Positions 29,801-38,144 of a stretch of 64,000 nucleotides of DNA are shown here, piece after piece. The notes beneath the pieces were generated by a model. It was not told the origin of the DNA and did no database searches. It saw only the letters and a list, made by a program, of their open reading frames with translations. Location: assembly GCA_043101605.1 (NCBI GenBank), contig JBICIG010000017.1:1-64000 (forward strand), in the 5' to 3' direction. A program made the position numbers and the translations under genes. Source of the DNA: JBICIG01 sp043101605 (GTDB lineage: Bacteria; Planctomycetota; Phycisphaerae; Phycisphaerales; UBA1924). The stretch's first letter is position 1. Every line of letters begins with the position of its first letter.

Positions 29801-31942
29801 TCATCCTATATCGCCGAGCCCCAGCGTCTCGCCGTAGGCCTTGAGCAAGCGTCGGCGGAGCAGGGCCTCGGCGGGCTGGTCGAGCCTCGGCGAGCGTTCG
29901 ATCCATGCCGCCGCGTCCCGTCGCGCCAGCCCCAGAAGCTCGCGATCGCCCATCAGGTCCGCGATGCGCAGCGGGGGGAGCCCGGACTGCCGCGTTCCGA
30001 ACAGTTCGCCGGGCCCGCGGATCTCGAGGTCCTTCTCGGCGAGCTTGAATCCGTCGGCGACCTGCCCGAAGACCTCCATCCGCCGCTGGGCGTCCTCGGT
30101 CGTCGGGTGGGCGATGACCAGGCAGGTGCCGGGCTTGGCGCCGCGTCCGACGCGCCCGCGGAGCTGATGGAGCTGGGCGAGCCCGAAGCGCTCGGCGTGC
30201 TCAACGACCATCACCGTCGCGTTGGGCACATCGACGCCGACCTCGATGACCGTGGTCGCGACGAGCACATCGATCAGCCCGGATCGGAAGCGGCTCATGG
30301 TGTGCTCGCGGGTGGCGCGCTTCAGCTTGCCATGGAGCCCCGCGACGCGCTTGCCCGCGAGCGGACCCTCCTCGAGCTCCTTCACCAGCGAGCGCACCCC
30401 GGCCATGTCGTCGGAGCCCTCGATCGTCGGCACGACCACGAACGCCTGGTCGCCCGCCTCGACGCGTTCGCGCACGAAGCGGTAGACCGCGTCGCGCTCG
30501 TCCGGCGCGACGACGCGCGTGACGATGGGCTTGCGTCCCGGCGGGAGCCCGGTGATCGTCGAGACATCGAGGTCGCCGAAGAGCGTGATCGCCAGCGTGC
30601 GGGGGATGGGGGTGGCGGTCATGACCAGGACATGCGGCGAGGAGCCCGCATCGTCGCTCTTGGCGCGGAGCGTGGCGCGCTGGTGCACGCCGAAGCGGTG
30701 CTGCTCGTCGATGATCGCGACGGCGAGGCTTCTGAACCGGACGCGTTCGGTGAGCAAGGCGTGGGTCCCGATGAGCAGGTCGATGTTGCCCTGTTCGAGC
30801 GCCCGCAGGATGGAGGCGGCCTCGGGCTCGGGGGTCGCGCCGGTGAGCAGCTTCACGCGGACGCGTGAGCCCTTGAGCATCTCGGAGATCGAGGCGTGGT
30901 GCTGCTCGGCGAGGATCTCGGTGGGGGCCATGAGCGCCGCCTGGTGCCCGCCGGCGACCGCGAGCAGCATCGCGTAGAGCGCGATGACCGTCTTGCCCGA
31001 GCCGACATCGCCCTGGATGAGCCGGTTGGTCGGGACGGTCTGCGCGAGGTCGCGGGTGACCTCCCCGACGACCTTGTCCTGGGCCGGCGTGAGGGAGAAC
31101 GGCAGGCGGGCGCGGATGTGCTCGTCGATCTGGGCGGTCGCTTCGAGGGCGGGGGCGGACAAGTCGCGTCGGCGGTGCGCGCGCTTGAGGTACACCCCGA
31201 GCTGGAGCATGAGCAGTTCATCGAACGCGAGGCGGCGGCGGGCTTCCTCGGCTTCGGCGTCCGACGCCGGGGCGTGCATCATCCGGTACGCCTCGGCGAG
31301 CGCCGGCATCTCGCGGGCGCGGACGAACTCCTCGGGCAGGTGATCGTCGAGCAGCGGCAGGGCGAAGGGGAGCGCCAGCGACGCGGCCCGCTCGACCTGC
31401 CGACTCGCGACCGATTCGCTCGCGGGGTAAACCGGGCGCAGCCGGGCTTCGCGCAGCGGCGGCTCGTCGTCGTCGAGGATCTCGAAGGTCGGGTTGATCA
31501 TCTGCCGCGCCGGGCCGCGCGGCTTGGCCTTGCCCTGCACGCGGACGCGGTCGCCGACATGCAGCTTCTTGGCGATGTAGGGCATGTGGAACCAGACGAG
31601 TTCGAGCCGGTCCTCGCCGTCGTGGAGGATCGCTTCGAATCTCGGGCGCTGGCGCGAGCCGCTCGGGCGGGTGCTGGTGATCTCGCCGCGTGCCGAGACG
31701 ATGCGATCCGGCTCGATCTCGCCGATCGGCGCCTCGGCTTCGAGGTGCTCGTAGCGCATGGGCAGGTGGAGCACGAGGTGGGCGAGTCGCCAGAGCCCGA
31801 GGCTCGCCATCTGCCGCGCGAGGGGTCGGGGAAACCCGGGCAGGTCGGCCAGCAGGGTCGTCAGTTCGATGGGGGTCTCGGGCGCACCGTCCGCGTCGGG
31901 TCTGTTGGCTGGTCCCTGGCTCGGCTCGCCCGATTCAGTCAC
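29801..31942 (-). CDS. recG: ATP-dependent DNA helicase RecG
   Basis: 713-aa superfamily 2 helicase that remodels stalled forks and branched DNA. An N-terminal wedge/OB domain (about 90-200) includes VGDRVRVQGKAKPRG. Helicase motifs are GDVGSGKTVIALYA (motif I), MAPTEILAEQH (Ia), DEQHRFGV (II), MTATPIPRTLA (III), ATTVIEVGVDVPNAT (V) and HQLRGRVGRG (VI). The RecG-typical ending includes DLEIRGPGELFGTRQSG. Length is usual. Transcribed towards the helix-turn-helix genes. Confidence 0.96.
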   Translation of the reverse strand: MTESGEPSQGPANRPDADGAPETPIELTTLLADLPGFPRPLARQMASLGLWRLAHLVLHLPMRYEHLEAEAPIGEIEPDRIVSARGEITSTRPSGSRQRPRFEAILHDGEDRLELVWFHMPYIAKKLHVGDRVRVQGKAKPRGPARQMINPTFEILDDDEPPLREARLRPVYPASESVASRQVERAASLALPFALPLLDDHLPEEFVRAREMPALAEAYRMMHAPASDAEAEEARRRLAFDELLMLQLGVYLKRAHRRRDLSAPALEATAQIDEHIRARLPFSLTPAQDKVVGEVTRDLAQTVPTNRLIQGDVGSGKTVIALYAMLLAVAGGHQAALMAPTEILAEQHHASISEMLKGSRVRVKLLTGATPEPEAASILRALEQGNIDLLIGTHALLTERVRFRSLAVAIIDEQHRFGVHQRATLRAKSDDAGSSPHVLVMTATPIPRTLAITLFGDLDVSTITGLPPGRKPIVTRVVAPDERDAVYRFVRERVEAGDQAFVVVPTIEGSDDMAGVRSLVKELEEGPLAGKRVAGLHGKLKRATREHTMSRFRSGLIDVLVATTVIEVGVDVPNATVMVVEHAERFGLAQLHQLRGRVGRGAKPGTCLVIAHPTTEDAQRRMEVFGQVADGFKLAEKDLEIRGPGELFGTRQSGLPPLRIADLMGDRELLGLARRDAAAWIERSPRLDQPAEALLRRRLLKAYGETLGLGDIG

Positions 31943-31967
31943 GGCAAGACGATAGCGGGAGTCCGGA

Positions 31968-32339
31968 TCAGCCTGCGCCGGGTTCGTCGCGCGTGACGCC
32001 CGGGGGCGTGTCGTCGGGTTCGGCGCGGGCGGGGTCGATGCTGCGGAGATACTCGAACGAGTAGATCCCGCTGCCGTGCCCGTCGCTGAAGGTGATTCGG
32101 ATCGCGTAGTTGCCGACGAGTTCGGCGTCGCGGGCGGTGACGGCTCCGCGGGCGGCGCTGCTGGGCAGGACGGTCAGCGGGTTCTTCTCGAGCTGCTCGC
32201 GGAGGTTGCGCATGTCGGCCGAGGGGCTCATCTTGCGGAGGTAGGCGATGGTGTAGTAGGAACTGGTGCCGTCGGCCCACTGGATGGTCAGCCCGCGATC
32301 TTTCTTGAGATCGAGACTTTCAGGGACATGAGCGTTCAT
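31968..32339 (-). CDS. DUF971 (GBBH-like N-terminal) protein
   Basis: 123-aa protein of the DUF971 type, which shares a fold with the N-terminal domain of gamma-butyrobetaine hydroxylase and is sometimes linked to iron-sulfur or Mrp proteins. Family features are LTIQWADGTSSYYTIAYLRK and the pair YAIRITFSDGHGSGIYSFEY with LRSI. The tail after about residue 103 is a disordered Pro/Asp stretch. It lies just upstream of recG on the same strand and divergent from pyrF. Function not known. Confidence 0.83.
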   Translation of the reverse strand: MNAHVPESLDLKKDRGLTIQWADGTSSYYTIAYLRKMSPSADMRNLREQLEKNPLTVLPSSAARGAVTARDAELVGNYAIRITFSDGHGSGIYSFEYLRSIDPARAEPDDTPPGVTRDEPGAG

Positions 32340-32405
32340 GGATACACTCGGTTCGTGCGCGCGATCGCGTGAGACGGGCCCGGTTTCCTCGCTCGGACTC
32401 TAGCC

Positions 32406-33374
32406 ATGACCCACCCCGCCCGATCCGATTCCGCCCCGACCGGTGCCGGGCACGACGCAGACTCCGCCCGGCCCCGGTTTGCCGATCGGCTGTCGTCGGC
32501 GCTGACCCGGACCGGCACGCCGGTCTGCGTCGGGCTCGACCCGGTGTACGAGAAGTTGCCGATCGCGGTGGCTGGCGGGCACCCCGACGCGTGCTCGGCG
32601 ATCGAGGCGTTCTGCATCGGGATCCTCGACGCGGTCGCGGGGCTGGTGCCGATCGTCAAGATGCAGTCGGCGTGCTTCGAACGCTACGGGAGCGCCGGCG
32701 TCGCGGTGCTCGAACGCGTCTGCGAGCACGCCCGGCGGGACGGGCTGCTGACGATCCTCGACGCCAAGCGGGGCGACATCGGGATCTCGGCGGCGCACTA
32801 CGCGGCGGCGGCGGCAGAGATGGGCGTCGACGCGGTCACGGTCAGCCCCTACCTCGGGCTCGAGCCGCTGACGCCCTTTCTTGAGGAAGGGCTCGGGATC
32901 TTCGTGCTGGTGCGCACGAGCAACCCAGAGAGCGAGTCGATCCAGTCGCCGGGTCTGGCGACCGGGGGCACGGTTGCGGAGATGGTCGCCGAACGGGTGG
33001 CGGCGTTCGGGCGCGGCTGCCTCGGCGGGGCGGGCCTGAGCGCGGGGGGCCTGAGCGAGGTCGGGGCGGTGGTGGGGGCCACCAAAGCGAGCGATGCGTC
33101 GTCGCTCCGCGAGCGGATGCCCGACCAGGTCTTCCTGGTGCCCGGGATCGGGGCGCAGGGGGGGTCGGTCGAGGAGGCGCTGGGATTGGCGCGGCGGGAC
33201 GGAACAGGTGAGCCGATCCGCGACCCGGCCCGGGCGGGCCTGTTGCTGACCGCCAGCCGATCCATCCTGTACCCGGCCCGCGCGGGGGAGATGGGATCGG
33301 ACTGGGCGCGGGCGTCGCGGGACGCGGCGTGCGAACTGATCGGGCAGGTGCGAGGTATGCTGGACGCGGGCTGA
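32406..33374 (+). CDS. pyrF: Orotidine 5'-phosphate decarboxylase
   Basis: 322-aa enzyme for the last step of UMP synthesis, of the longer PyrF subfamily 2 type. Substrate and catalytic motif ILDAKRGDIGISAAHYA is near residues 117-133, with VCVGLDPVYEKLP near 39 and VTVSPYLGLEPL in the middle. The closing segment VPGIGAQGG holds the phosphate site. A segment GGAGLSAGGLSEVGAVVGAT bears the usual family turn. No other pyr gene is in the window. Confidence 0.94.
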   Translation: MTHPARSDSAPTGAGHDADSARPRFADRLSSALTRTGTPVCVGLDPVYEKLPIAVAGGHPDACSAIEAFCIGILDAVAGLVPIVKMQSACFERYGSAGVAVLERVCEHARRDGLLTILDAKRGDIGISAAHYAAAAAEMGVDAVTVSPYLGLEPLTPFLEEGLGIFVLVRTSNPESESIQSPGLATGGTVAEMVAERVAAFGRGCLGGAGLSAGGLSEVGAVVGATKASDASSLRERMPDQVFLVPGIGAQGGSVEEALGLARRDGTGEPIRDPARAGLLLTASRSILYPARAGEMGSDWARASRDAACELIGQVRGMLDAG

Positions 33375-33401
33375 GCGTGGTCGCGGCAGGTCTTCTCGGA
33401 C

Positions 33402-33442
33402 CAGAAAAACACAGACCGCCGAAGAACCGAAGCCTTCGGCGG
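33402..33442 (-). terminator. Rho-independent terminator without an obvious protein gene
   Basis: Read on the minus strand, a 9-bp GC-rich stem (33416-33424 with 33434-33442) is followed by a T run (33404-33408 in reverse). Its direction is opposite to pyrF, so it should end a minus-strand transcript, either from tRNA-Ala about 255 bases away or from an unannotated small RNA. The rest of 33375-33696 has no convincing ORF; a short hairpin with ATGGGG and CCCCAT arms lies at about 33569-33586. Confidence 0.65.
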
Positions 33443-33696
33443 CCTGAGAACAGTGAGTCGAGCCGGTGGAGCGGGATGTTTCCCGCGTCCCCTTAGACTT
33501 ACACCAGAAATCGCCCGGTGCCAAGTCAGCCCGACATTTCTCCACACAACGAGGCCCTTAAAGGTGTTGAATGGGGGTTTTCCCCATGCTTGCCCGGGAG
33601 CGGCGGGCGCGTGCCGACACCCGTCGCCTCACCCGCGAGGGGGTGGGGTTCGGGAATTCGGCGGGCCTCTGGCGGGCCCGGTCTGAGAGGGGGAAG

Positions 33697-33769
33697 TGGA
33701 GCGGATCAGATTCGAACTGACGACCTCTGCAGTGCGATTGCAGCGCTCTACCAGCTGAGCTACCGCCCC
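33697..33769 (-). tRNA. tRNA-Ala (anticodon CGC)
   Basis: 73-nt tRNA on the minus strand. Acceptor GGGGCGG pairs with CCGCTCC and includes a G3:U70 wobble, the alanine identity element. The D arm begins TAGCTCAGCTGGTAGAGC. The anticodon stem CTGCA/TGCAG encloses the loop ATCGCAC with anticodon CGC. The T loop is TTCGAAT. The discriminator is A and is followed by CTT, so the CCA end is not encoded and must be added by tRNA nucleotidyltransferase. Confidence 0.93.
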
Positions 33770-33969
33770 GTCGGCTCCCGATTCGGGAGGTCGGCATTAT
33801 ACCCCGTTGCCGGGCTGGCTCTCGTCAAGGGGGTTGTCAGCGAGCGATTCGGCGCGCACGGGTACGATCGATCGCCCGGCGTTCGACCCGTCGGGGTCCG
33901 TGGGGCGTACGCCCGGAGCGGGTTCGGGTGCCGCGGGCGGGCCCGGCAGACTGCTTGAAGGAGAGTTCG

Positions 33970-34944
33970 ATGCGGGGAATCGGATGGTCGGCTCGGGGGC
34001 TGGTCGGGCTGGTGGGTGTACTGGTGGGCGTGATGTTGCTCTCGGCGTGCGGCTCAGAGCGGGGTGAGGATCGGGGCGGGGCGATCGAGCGGGTGGTCGT
34101 GACGATCGAGCCGCTGCGCGGCCTGATCGAGCCGCTGCTGGGCGAGGGGGCGGAGGTGACGGTGCTGATGCCTCCGGGTCGGGACGCGCACGGGTGGAGC
34201 CCGACGCCGAGCGACCTGGCGGCGATCGGGAAGGCGGATGTGGTGGTGCTGGTGGGCCTCGGGCTCGAGCCGGGCGTGGAATCGTTTCTGGCGCGGCACG
34301 CGGGCGAAGGGCGGCTGGTGCTGTCATTCGGCGACCTGGTGGGCGTCGGCGGGCACGACCATGACCACGATCATGCGCACGATCACGACCATTCGCACGA
34401 TCACGATCATGCCCACGGCACGGATCCGCATGTGTGGCTCGACCCGGTGCTGTGCGCGCGGTTCGTGCAGCGGGCGGGCGAGGAACTCGCGTCGCGCGTC
34501 GAGGCGGGTGGGGGCGAGGGGTCGGCGGTCCGGGCAACGGGGATCCTGAACCGGACGAGCGAGGTCATCGGTCGGCTCGAGGCGTTCGACGAGCGCTGCC
34601 GGTCGGAGCTGGGGCCGTTTCGGGGGAGGAAGATCGTGACGCACCACGCGTCGTTCGGGTGGTTCGCCGAGCGGTACGGGCTGGAGGTGGCCGAGGTGAT
34701 CCGCCCGATCGAGTCGGCCGAGCCGACGCCGGGGCAGATCGAGCGGGTGGTGCGGGCGTTGGGCGGGGATGGCGGCGGGGTGATCTTCGCCGAGCCGCAG
34801 TGGTCGGGCGGGGAGGTGCGTGCGATCGCCGAGGCGGCGGGGGCGAAGGTGGAGACGCTCGACCCGCTCGGGAACGGCGACTGGTTCGCGATGATGGAGG
34901 GGAACCTTGCGGCGCTGGTGCGCGGGCTCGGGGGGGACGGATGA
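33970..34944 (+). CDS. znuA: Zinc/metal ABC transporter substrate-binding lipoprotein
   Basis: 324-aa periplasmic metal-binding protein of the ZnuA type (cluster A-I). Lipobox LLSAC ends the signal near residue 27. Metal-site elements are the first histidine in GRDAHGWSPTPSDL, the second in DPHVWLDPV, the third in VTHHASFGWFAERYGL, and a C-terminal acidic ligand. A His/Asp-rich loop (HDHDHDHAHDHDHSHDHDHA, about 136-155) is typical of zinc-type members. An AAGGAGAG lies before the ATG. It is coupled to the ATPase gene by ATGA. Confidence 0.92.
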   Translation: MRGIGWSARGLVGLVGVLVGVMLLSACGSERGEDRGGAIERVVVTIEPLRGLIEPLLGEGAEVTVLMPPGRDAHGWSPTPSDLAAIGKADVVVLVGLGLEPGVESFLARHAGEGRLVLSFGDLVGVGGHDHDHDHAHDHDHSHDHDHAHGTDPHVWLDPVLCARFVQRAGEELASRVEAGGGEGSAVRATGILNRTSEVIGRLEAFDERCRSELGPFRGRKIVTHHASFGWFAERYGLEVAEVIRPIESAEPTPGQIERVVRALGGDGGGVIFAEPQWSGGEVRAIAEAAGAKVETLDPLGNGDWFAMMEGNLAALVRGLGGDG

Positions 34945-35822
34945 GCGCGCGCGGGGCGACTTCGGAGCCGGCGATTGTGATCGAAGGCGTGTCTTTCCGG
35001 TATCCGGGCGCGGAGTCGCTGGCGGTCGAGAAGATCGACCTGATGGTGGCGCGCGGGGAGCGGCTGGGGGTGCTCGGGCCGAACGGCGGGGGGAAGTCGA
35101 CGCTGCTGGGGTTGATGCTGGGGCAGTTCACGCCGACCGAGGGGCGGGTGCGGGTGCTGGGGGGCGAGCCGCGGGAGGCGTCGCGGCGCGGACGGATCGC
35201 GTGGGTGGCGCAGCGGTCGAACCTGGAGTTGGCGTTCCCGGTGTGTGCGCGGGAGGTGGTGGGGATGCCGCTGCGGATCGCGCGGAAGCCCTGGCAGCGG
35301 CTGGCGGCGGACCAGCGCGAGCGAGTGGAGCGGGCGATGGACCTGGTCGATGCGCTCGGGTATGCGAACAAGCCGGTGGGTTCGCTCAGCGGGGGGCAGT
35401 TGCAGCGGGTGCTGATCGCGCGGGCGGTGGTGGTCGAGCCCGAGGTGCTGCTGCTCGATGAGCCGATGACGGGGGTGGATGTGTCCGGACAGCGGCGGTT
35501 TGGGGAGTTGATCGCGCGCTTGCACGGGGAACTCGGGCTGACGATCGTGACGGTGAGCCACGACCTGCGGGCGATCGCGGCGGGGTCGGACCGGGTGGCG
35601 TGTCTGAATCGGACGCTGCACAGCCACGGCGCGCCCGAGGGGCTGACGCCGCAGGTTTTGGCCGAGGTGTTCGAGCACGATGTGGCCGGGGTGTTCGGGG
35701 AGGTGCATGTGCAGGCGCACCTGGCCGAGGAGTGTGCCGATCCGAGTCATCGGGGCCACGGGGCGGGGCCTTCGCACGGGTGCTGCGGCGGGGAAGGGGA
35801 CGCGGCGCATGCGCACGATTGA
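34941..35822 (+). CDS. znuC: Zinc/metal ABC transporter ATP-binding protein with Cys/His-rich tail
   Basis: 293-aa ABC ATPase of the metal-uptake system. Walker A is GPNGGGKSTLL, the signature is LSGGQLQRV, Walker B is VLLLDEPMTGVD and the switch histidine is in VSHDLRAI. Beyond the usual domain (about 250 aa) a C-terminal tail is rich in Cys and His (AHLAEECADPSHRGHG, then HGCCGG and HAHD), which may bind metal and sense cytoplasmic zinc; this is inference. Its end overlaps the permease start by 14 bases. Confidence 0.92.
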   Translation: MSARGATSEPAIVIEGVSFRYPGAESLAVEKIDLMVARGERLGVLGPNGGGKSTLLGLMLGQFTPTEGRVRVLGGEPREASRRGRIAWVAQRSNLELAFPVCAREVVGMPLRIARKPWQRLAADQRERVERAMDLVDALGYANKPVGSLSGGQLQRVLIARAVVVEPEVLLLDEPMTGVDVSGQRRFGELIARLHGELGLTIVTVSHDLRAIAAGSDRVACLNRTLHSHGAPEGLTPQVLAEVFEHDVAGVFGEVHVQAHLAEECADPSHRGHGAGPSHGCCGGEGDAAHAHD

Positions 35823-36765
35823 GTACCTGAGCGACCCGGTGCTGCGTGGGATCTACGCGCCGAGTGTCGTGGCGGGGGTGGCGCTGGCGTTGGTGTGCTC
35901 GACGCTGAGCGTGCTGGTGGTGCTCAAGCGGCTGGCGTTCATCGGGCAGGGCGTGAGCCACGCGGCGTTCGGGGGGATCGGGGTCGCGTTCCTGCTGGGC
36001 GTGACGGGCGTGGCGGCGGCGGGCGCGGGAGCCGGTGCGGCGGCGCTGCAGGAACTGGGGCTGCTGGCGATCGTGTCGGTCTTCAGCATCGCCGCGGCGC
36101 TGGCGATGGCGCGGCTGAGCCGGGATGGTCGGGCGGGGGCATCGGCGGACACGGCGATCGGGATCGTGCTGGTTGCGTGCATGGCGATCGGGTTCATCCT
36201 GCTGCAGATCGATCAGCAGCGCGTGTCGGCGGCGGCGGGCCGGGGGGAGGCGGTGTCGGCGCGGCCGGCGATCGACGCGGTGCTGTTCGGGAGCCTCGGG
36301 GGGATCGGGTGGATCGACGCGGCGATCGCGTGGGGGGCGGCGGCGGGGGCGCTGGGTGTTTTGTGGTGGGTGCGGCGGCCGATGTTGCTGTGGTCGTTCG
36401 ACGAGCGCGGGGCGGGAGTGTTCGGGGTCGCGGGCGGGCGGATGCGGACGATCCTGATGGTGCTGCTGGCGGTGGCGGTGGTGGTGACGATGCGCCTGGC
36501 GGGGGTGATCCTGGCGACGGCGATGCTGGTGCTGCCCGGGGCGATCGCGCTGCGGGTGAGCGGGCGCTTGTGGGGCGTGGTGGCGCTGAGCGGGTTGGCG
36601 GCGCTGGTGGGGGTGCTCGGTGGGCTGGTGGTGAGTTTCGAGTTTGATCTGCAGCCGGGCCCGAGCGTGGTGGGGGTTCTGATCGGAATCTATGCGCTGG
36701 CGCGGGCGGCGGGATCGGCGGGGCTGGTCGGGGGTGCTATCGTGCGCGGCGGGGCGCGGGGGTAG
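35809..36765 (+). CDS. znuB: Zinc/metal ABC transporter permease
   Basis: 318-aa polytopic permease of the ABC-3 (ZnuB/MntB) family, with about eight helices. Family segments are IGQGVSHAAFGGIGVAFLLG, where the second half faces the ATPase, DAVLFGSLGGIGWIDA and MRLAGVILATAMLVLPGAIA. It completes the three-gene uptake system. The stop is TAG, a codon used normally here. The genes overlap throughout, so uptake is likely transcribed as one unit; no Zur-type operator was recognised upstream. Confidence 0.92.
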   Translation: MRTIEYLSDPVLRGIYAPSVVAGVALALVCSTLSVLVVLKRLAFIGQGVSHAAFGGIGVAFLLGVTGVAAAGAGAGAAALQELGLLAIVSVFSIAAALAMARLSRDGRAGASADTAIGIVLVACMAIGFILLQIDQQRVSAAAGRGEAVSARPAIDAVLFGSLGGIGWIDAAIAWGAAAGALGVLWWVRRPMLLWSFDERGAGVFGVAGGRMRTILMVLLAVAVVVTMRLAGVILATAMLVLPGAIALRVSGRLWGVVALSGLAALVGVLGGLVVSFEFDLQPGPSVVGVLIGIYALARAAGSAGLVGGAIVRGGARG

Positions 36766-36800
36766 CCGGCGCCCGGAGTGTGAACGCGGGGAGGTGCGTG

Positions 36801-36986
36801 GTGAAGGCGGAAGTGATGCTGGCGGAGTTGAACCGGTTGCGGAAGGACCTCGACGAGGATCCGACCGACATCGAGTGGCTGACGCTGCACCACGCGTTCT
36901 GCTTTATCTCGTACCAGATGGGCGCGTTCCAGGCGTACCTCGAGGAGCAGACCGAGAAGGGCGCGTTCGAGGATTTCGAGGGCTGA
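36801..36986 (+). CDS. Small conserved-looking protein of unknown function
   Basis: 61-aa protein starting at a GTG preceded by GGGGAGG. The sequence is acidic and helical in appearance: MLAELNRLRKDLDEDPTDIE, then LTLHHAFCFISYQMGAFQAY. No transmembrane segment or known motif. It sits between the metal permease and the PLP dehydratase on the same strand. Composition and RBS support a real gene; function unknown. Confidence 0.6.
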   Translation: MKAEVMLAELNRLRKDLDEDPTDIEWLTLHHAFCFISYQMGAFQAYLEEQTEKGAFEDFEG

Positions 36987-37049
36987 GATCCGGCCTGCAA
37001 GGGGCCGGAGTTTGGCGCGGCGCGCGATGGAGCCGCCGCGGATCGGTCG

Positions 37050-38144
37050 GTGTGTGAACAGGGACGATCACGCGTGACCACACAATCGCTGTCGGGATGG
37101 GCGTTGGGAGCGGCGCCCGATTTTGCGCTCACTCGGGAGATCACCATCGAGCGGATCCGCGCGGCGGCGGTGACGCTCGAGGGGATCGCGAGACGGACGC
37201 CGGTGATGCGCTGCGGGGCGATCGACGAGCTCGTCGGCGCGCGGGTGCACTTCAAGTGCGAGAACTTCCAGCGGATCGGGGCGTTCAAGTTCCGCGGGGG
37301 GTACAACGCGCTGGCGCGGCTGAACGACGCCGAGCGTGCGCGCGGCGTGCTGACCTACTCGTCGGGGAACCACGCGCAGGCGGTGGCGCTGGCGTCGTCG
37401 ATCCTGGGCGTCAAGGCGGTGATCGTGATGCCCGAGAACGCGCCGCGGATCAAGCTGACCGCGACGCGCGCGCACCTGGAGCGTGGCGGGGTGGCGGGCT
37501 CGCGCGTGGAGTTCTATGGGCTCGAGGGGCCGACGCGTGAGGAGATCGGCGGGGCGATCGCGGCCGATGAGGGCCTGACGATCGTGCCGCCGTACGACCA
37601 CCCCGAGGTGATCTGCGGGCAGGGCACGACGGGGCTGGAGCTGTTCGAGGAGATGGAACGGGACGGGGTGTCGCTGGGGGCGCTGTTCGTGTGCTGCGGG
37701 GGCGGGGGCTTGCTAAGCGGGTGCGCGACGGTGGCGCGGGCGATGGCGCCGGGCTGCCGGGTGATCGGCGTGGAGCCCGAGGCGGGCGACGACGCGACGC
37801 GGAGCTTCGCCGAGCGCCGGCTGTGCACGGTGCGGAACCCGGACACGATTGCCGATGGCGCGCGCACGCCGTACCTGGGGCGGTACACGCTGCCGGTGAT
37901 CCTCGAGCGTGTGGACGCGATGCGGACGGTGAGCGATGCGGAGTTGGCGCGGGCGATGAAGCTGGTGCTCGAGCGGATGAAGATGGTCGTGGAGCCGACG
38001 GGCGTGCTGGGGCTGGCGGCGTTGCTGCGCGAGGCGCGGGAGTCTCCCGAGTCGGTGCGCGGGAAGGACATCGGCGTGGTGATCTCGGGCGGGAATGTCG
38101 ATGTCGGGCGCATCAGCGAACTGCTGGCGATCGGGGAATCGTGA
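37050..38144 (+). CDS. PLP-dependent threonine/serine dehydratase or racemase family enzyme
   Basis: 364-aa fold-type II PLP enzyme. The PLP lysine is in FKFRGGYNAL near residue 75, the substrate loop is SSGNHAQAVALA, and the phosphate-binding glycines are CCGGGGLLSGC. These fit threonine ammonia-lyase, serine racemase or hydroxyaspartate dehydratase, which cannot be separated by eye. There is no C-terminal ACT regulatory domain, so it is not the usual isoleucine-pathway IlvA. A second possible start is the GTG at 37074. The stop overlaps the tag start. Confidence 0.87.
   Translation: MCEQGRSRVTTQSLSGWALGAAPDFALTREITIERIRAAAVTLEGIARRTPVMRCGAIDELVGARVHFKCENFQRIGAFKFRGGYNALARLNDAERARGVLTYSSGNHAQAVALASSILGVKAVIVMPENAPRIKLTATRAHLERGGVAGSRVEFYGLEGPTREEIGGAIAADEGLTIVPPYDHPEVICGQGTTGLELFEEMERDGVSLGALFVCCGGGGLLSGCATVARAMAPGCRVIGVEPEAGDDATRSFAERRLCTVRNPDTIADGARTPYLGRYTLPVILERVDAMRTVSDAELARAMKLVLERMKMVVEPTGVLGLAALLREARESPESVRGKDIGVVISGGNVDVGRISELLAIGES

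Noticed and set aside
32849..33547. 232-aa minus-strand frame covering pyrF and its downstream gap
   Set aside because: Overlaps the well-supported pyrF and has unnatural Ser/Arg/Pro composition. The gap part is better explained by a terminator and possible RNA.
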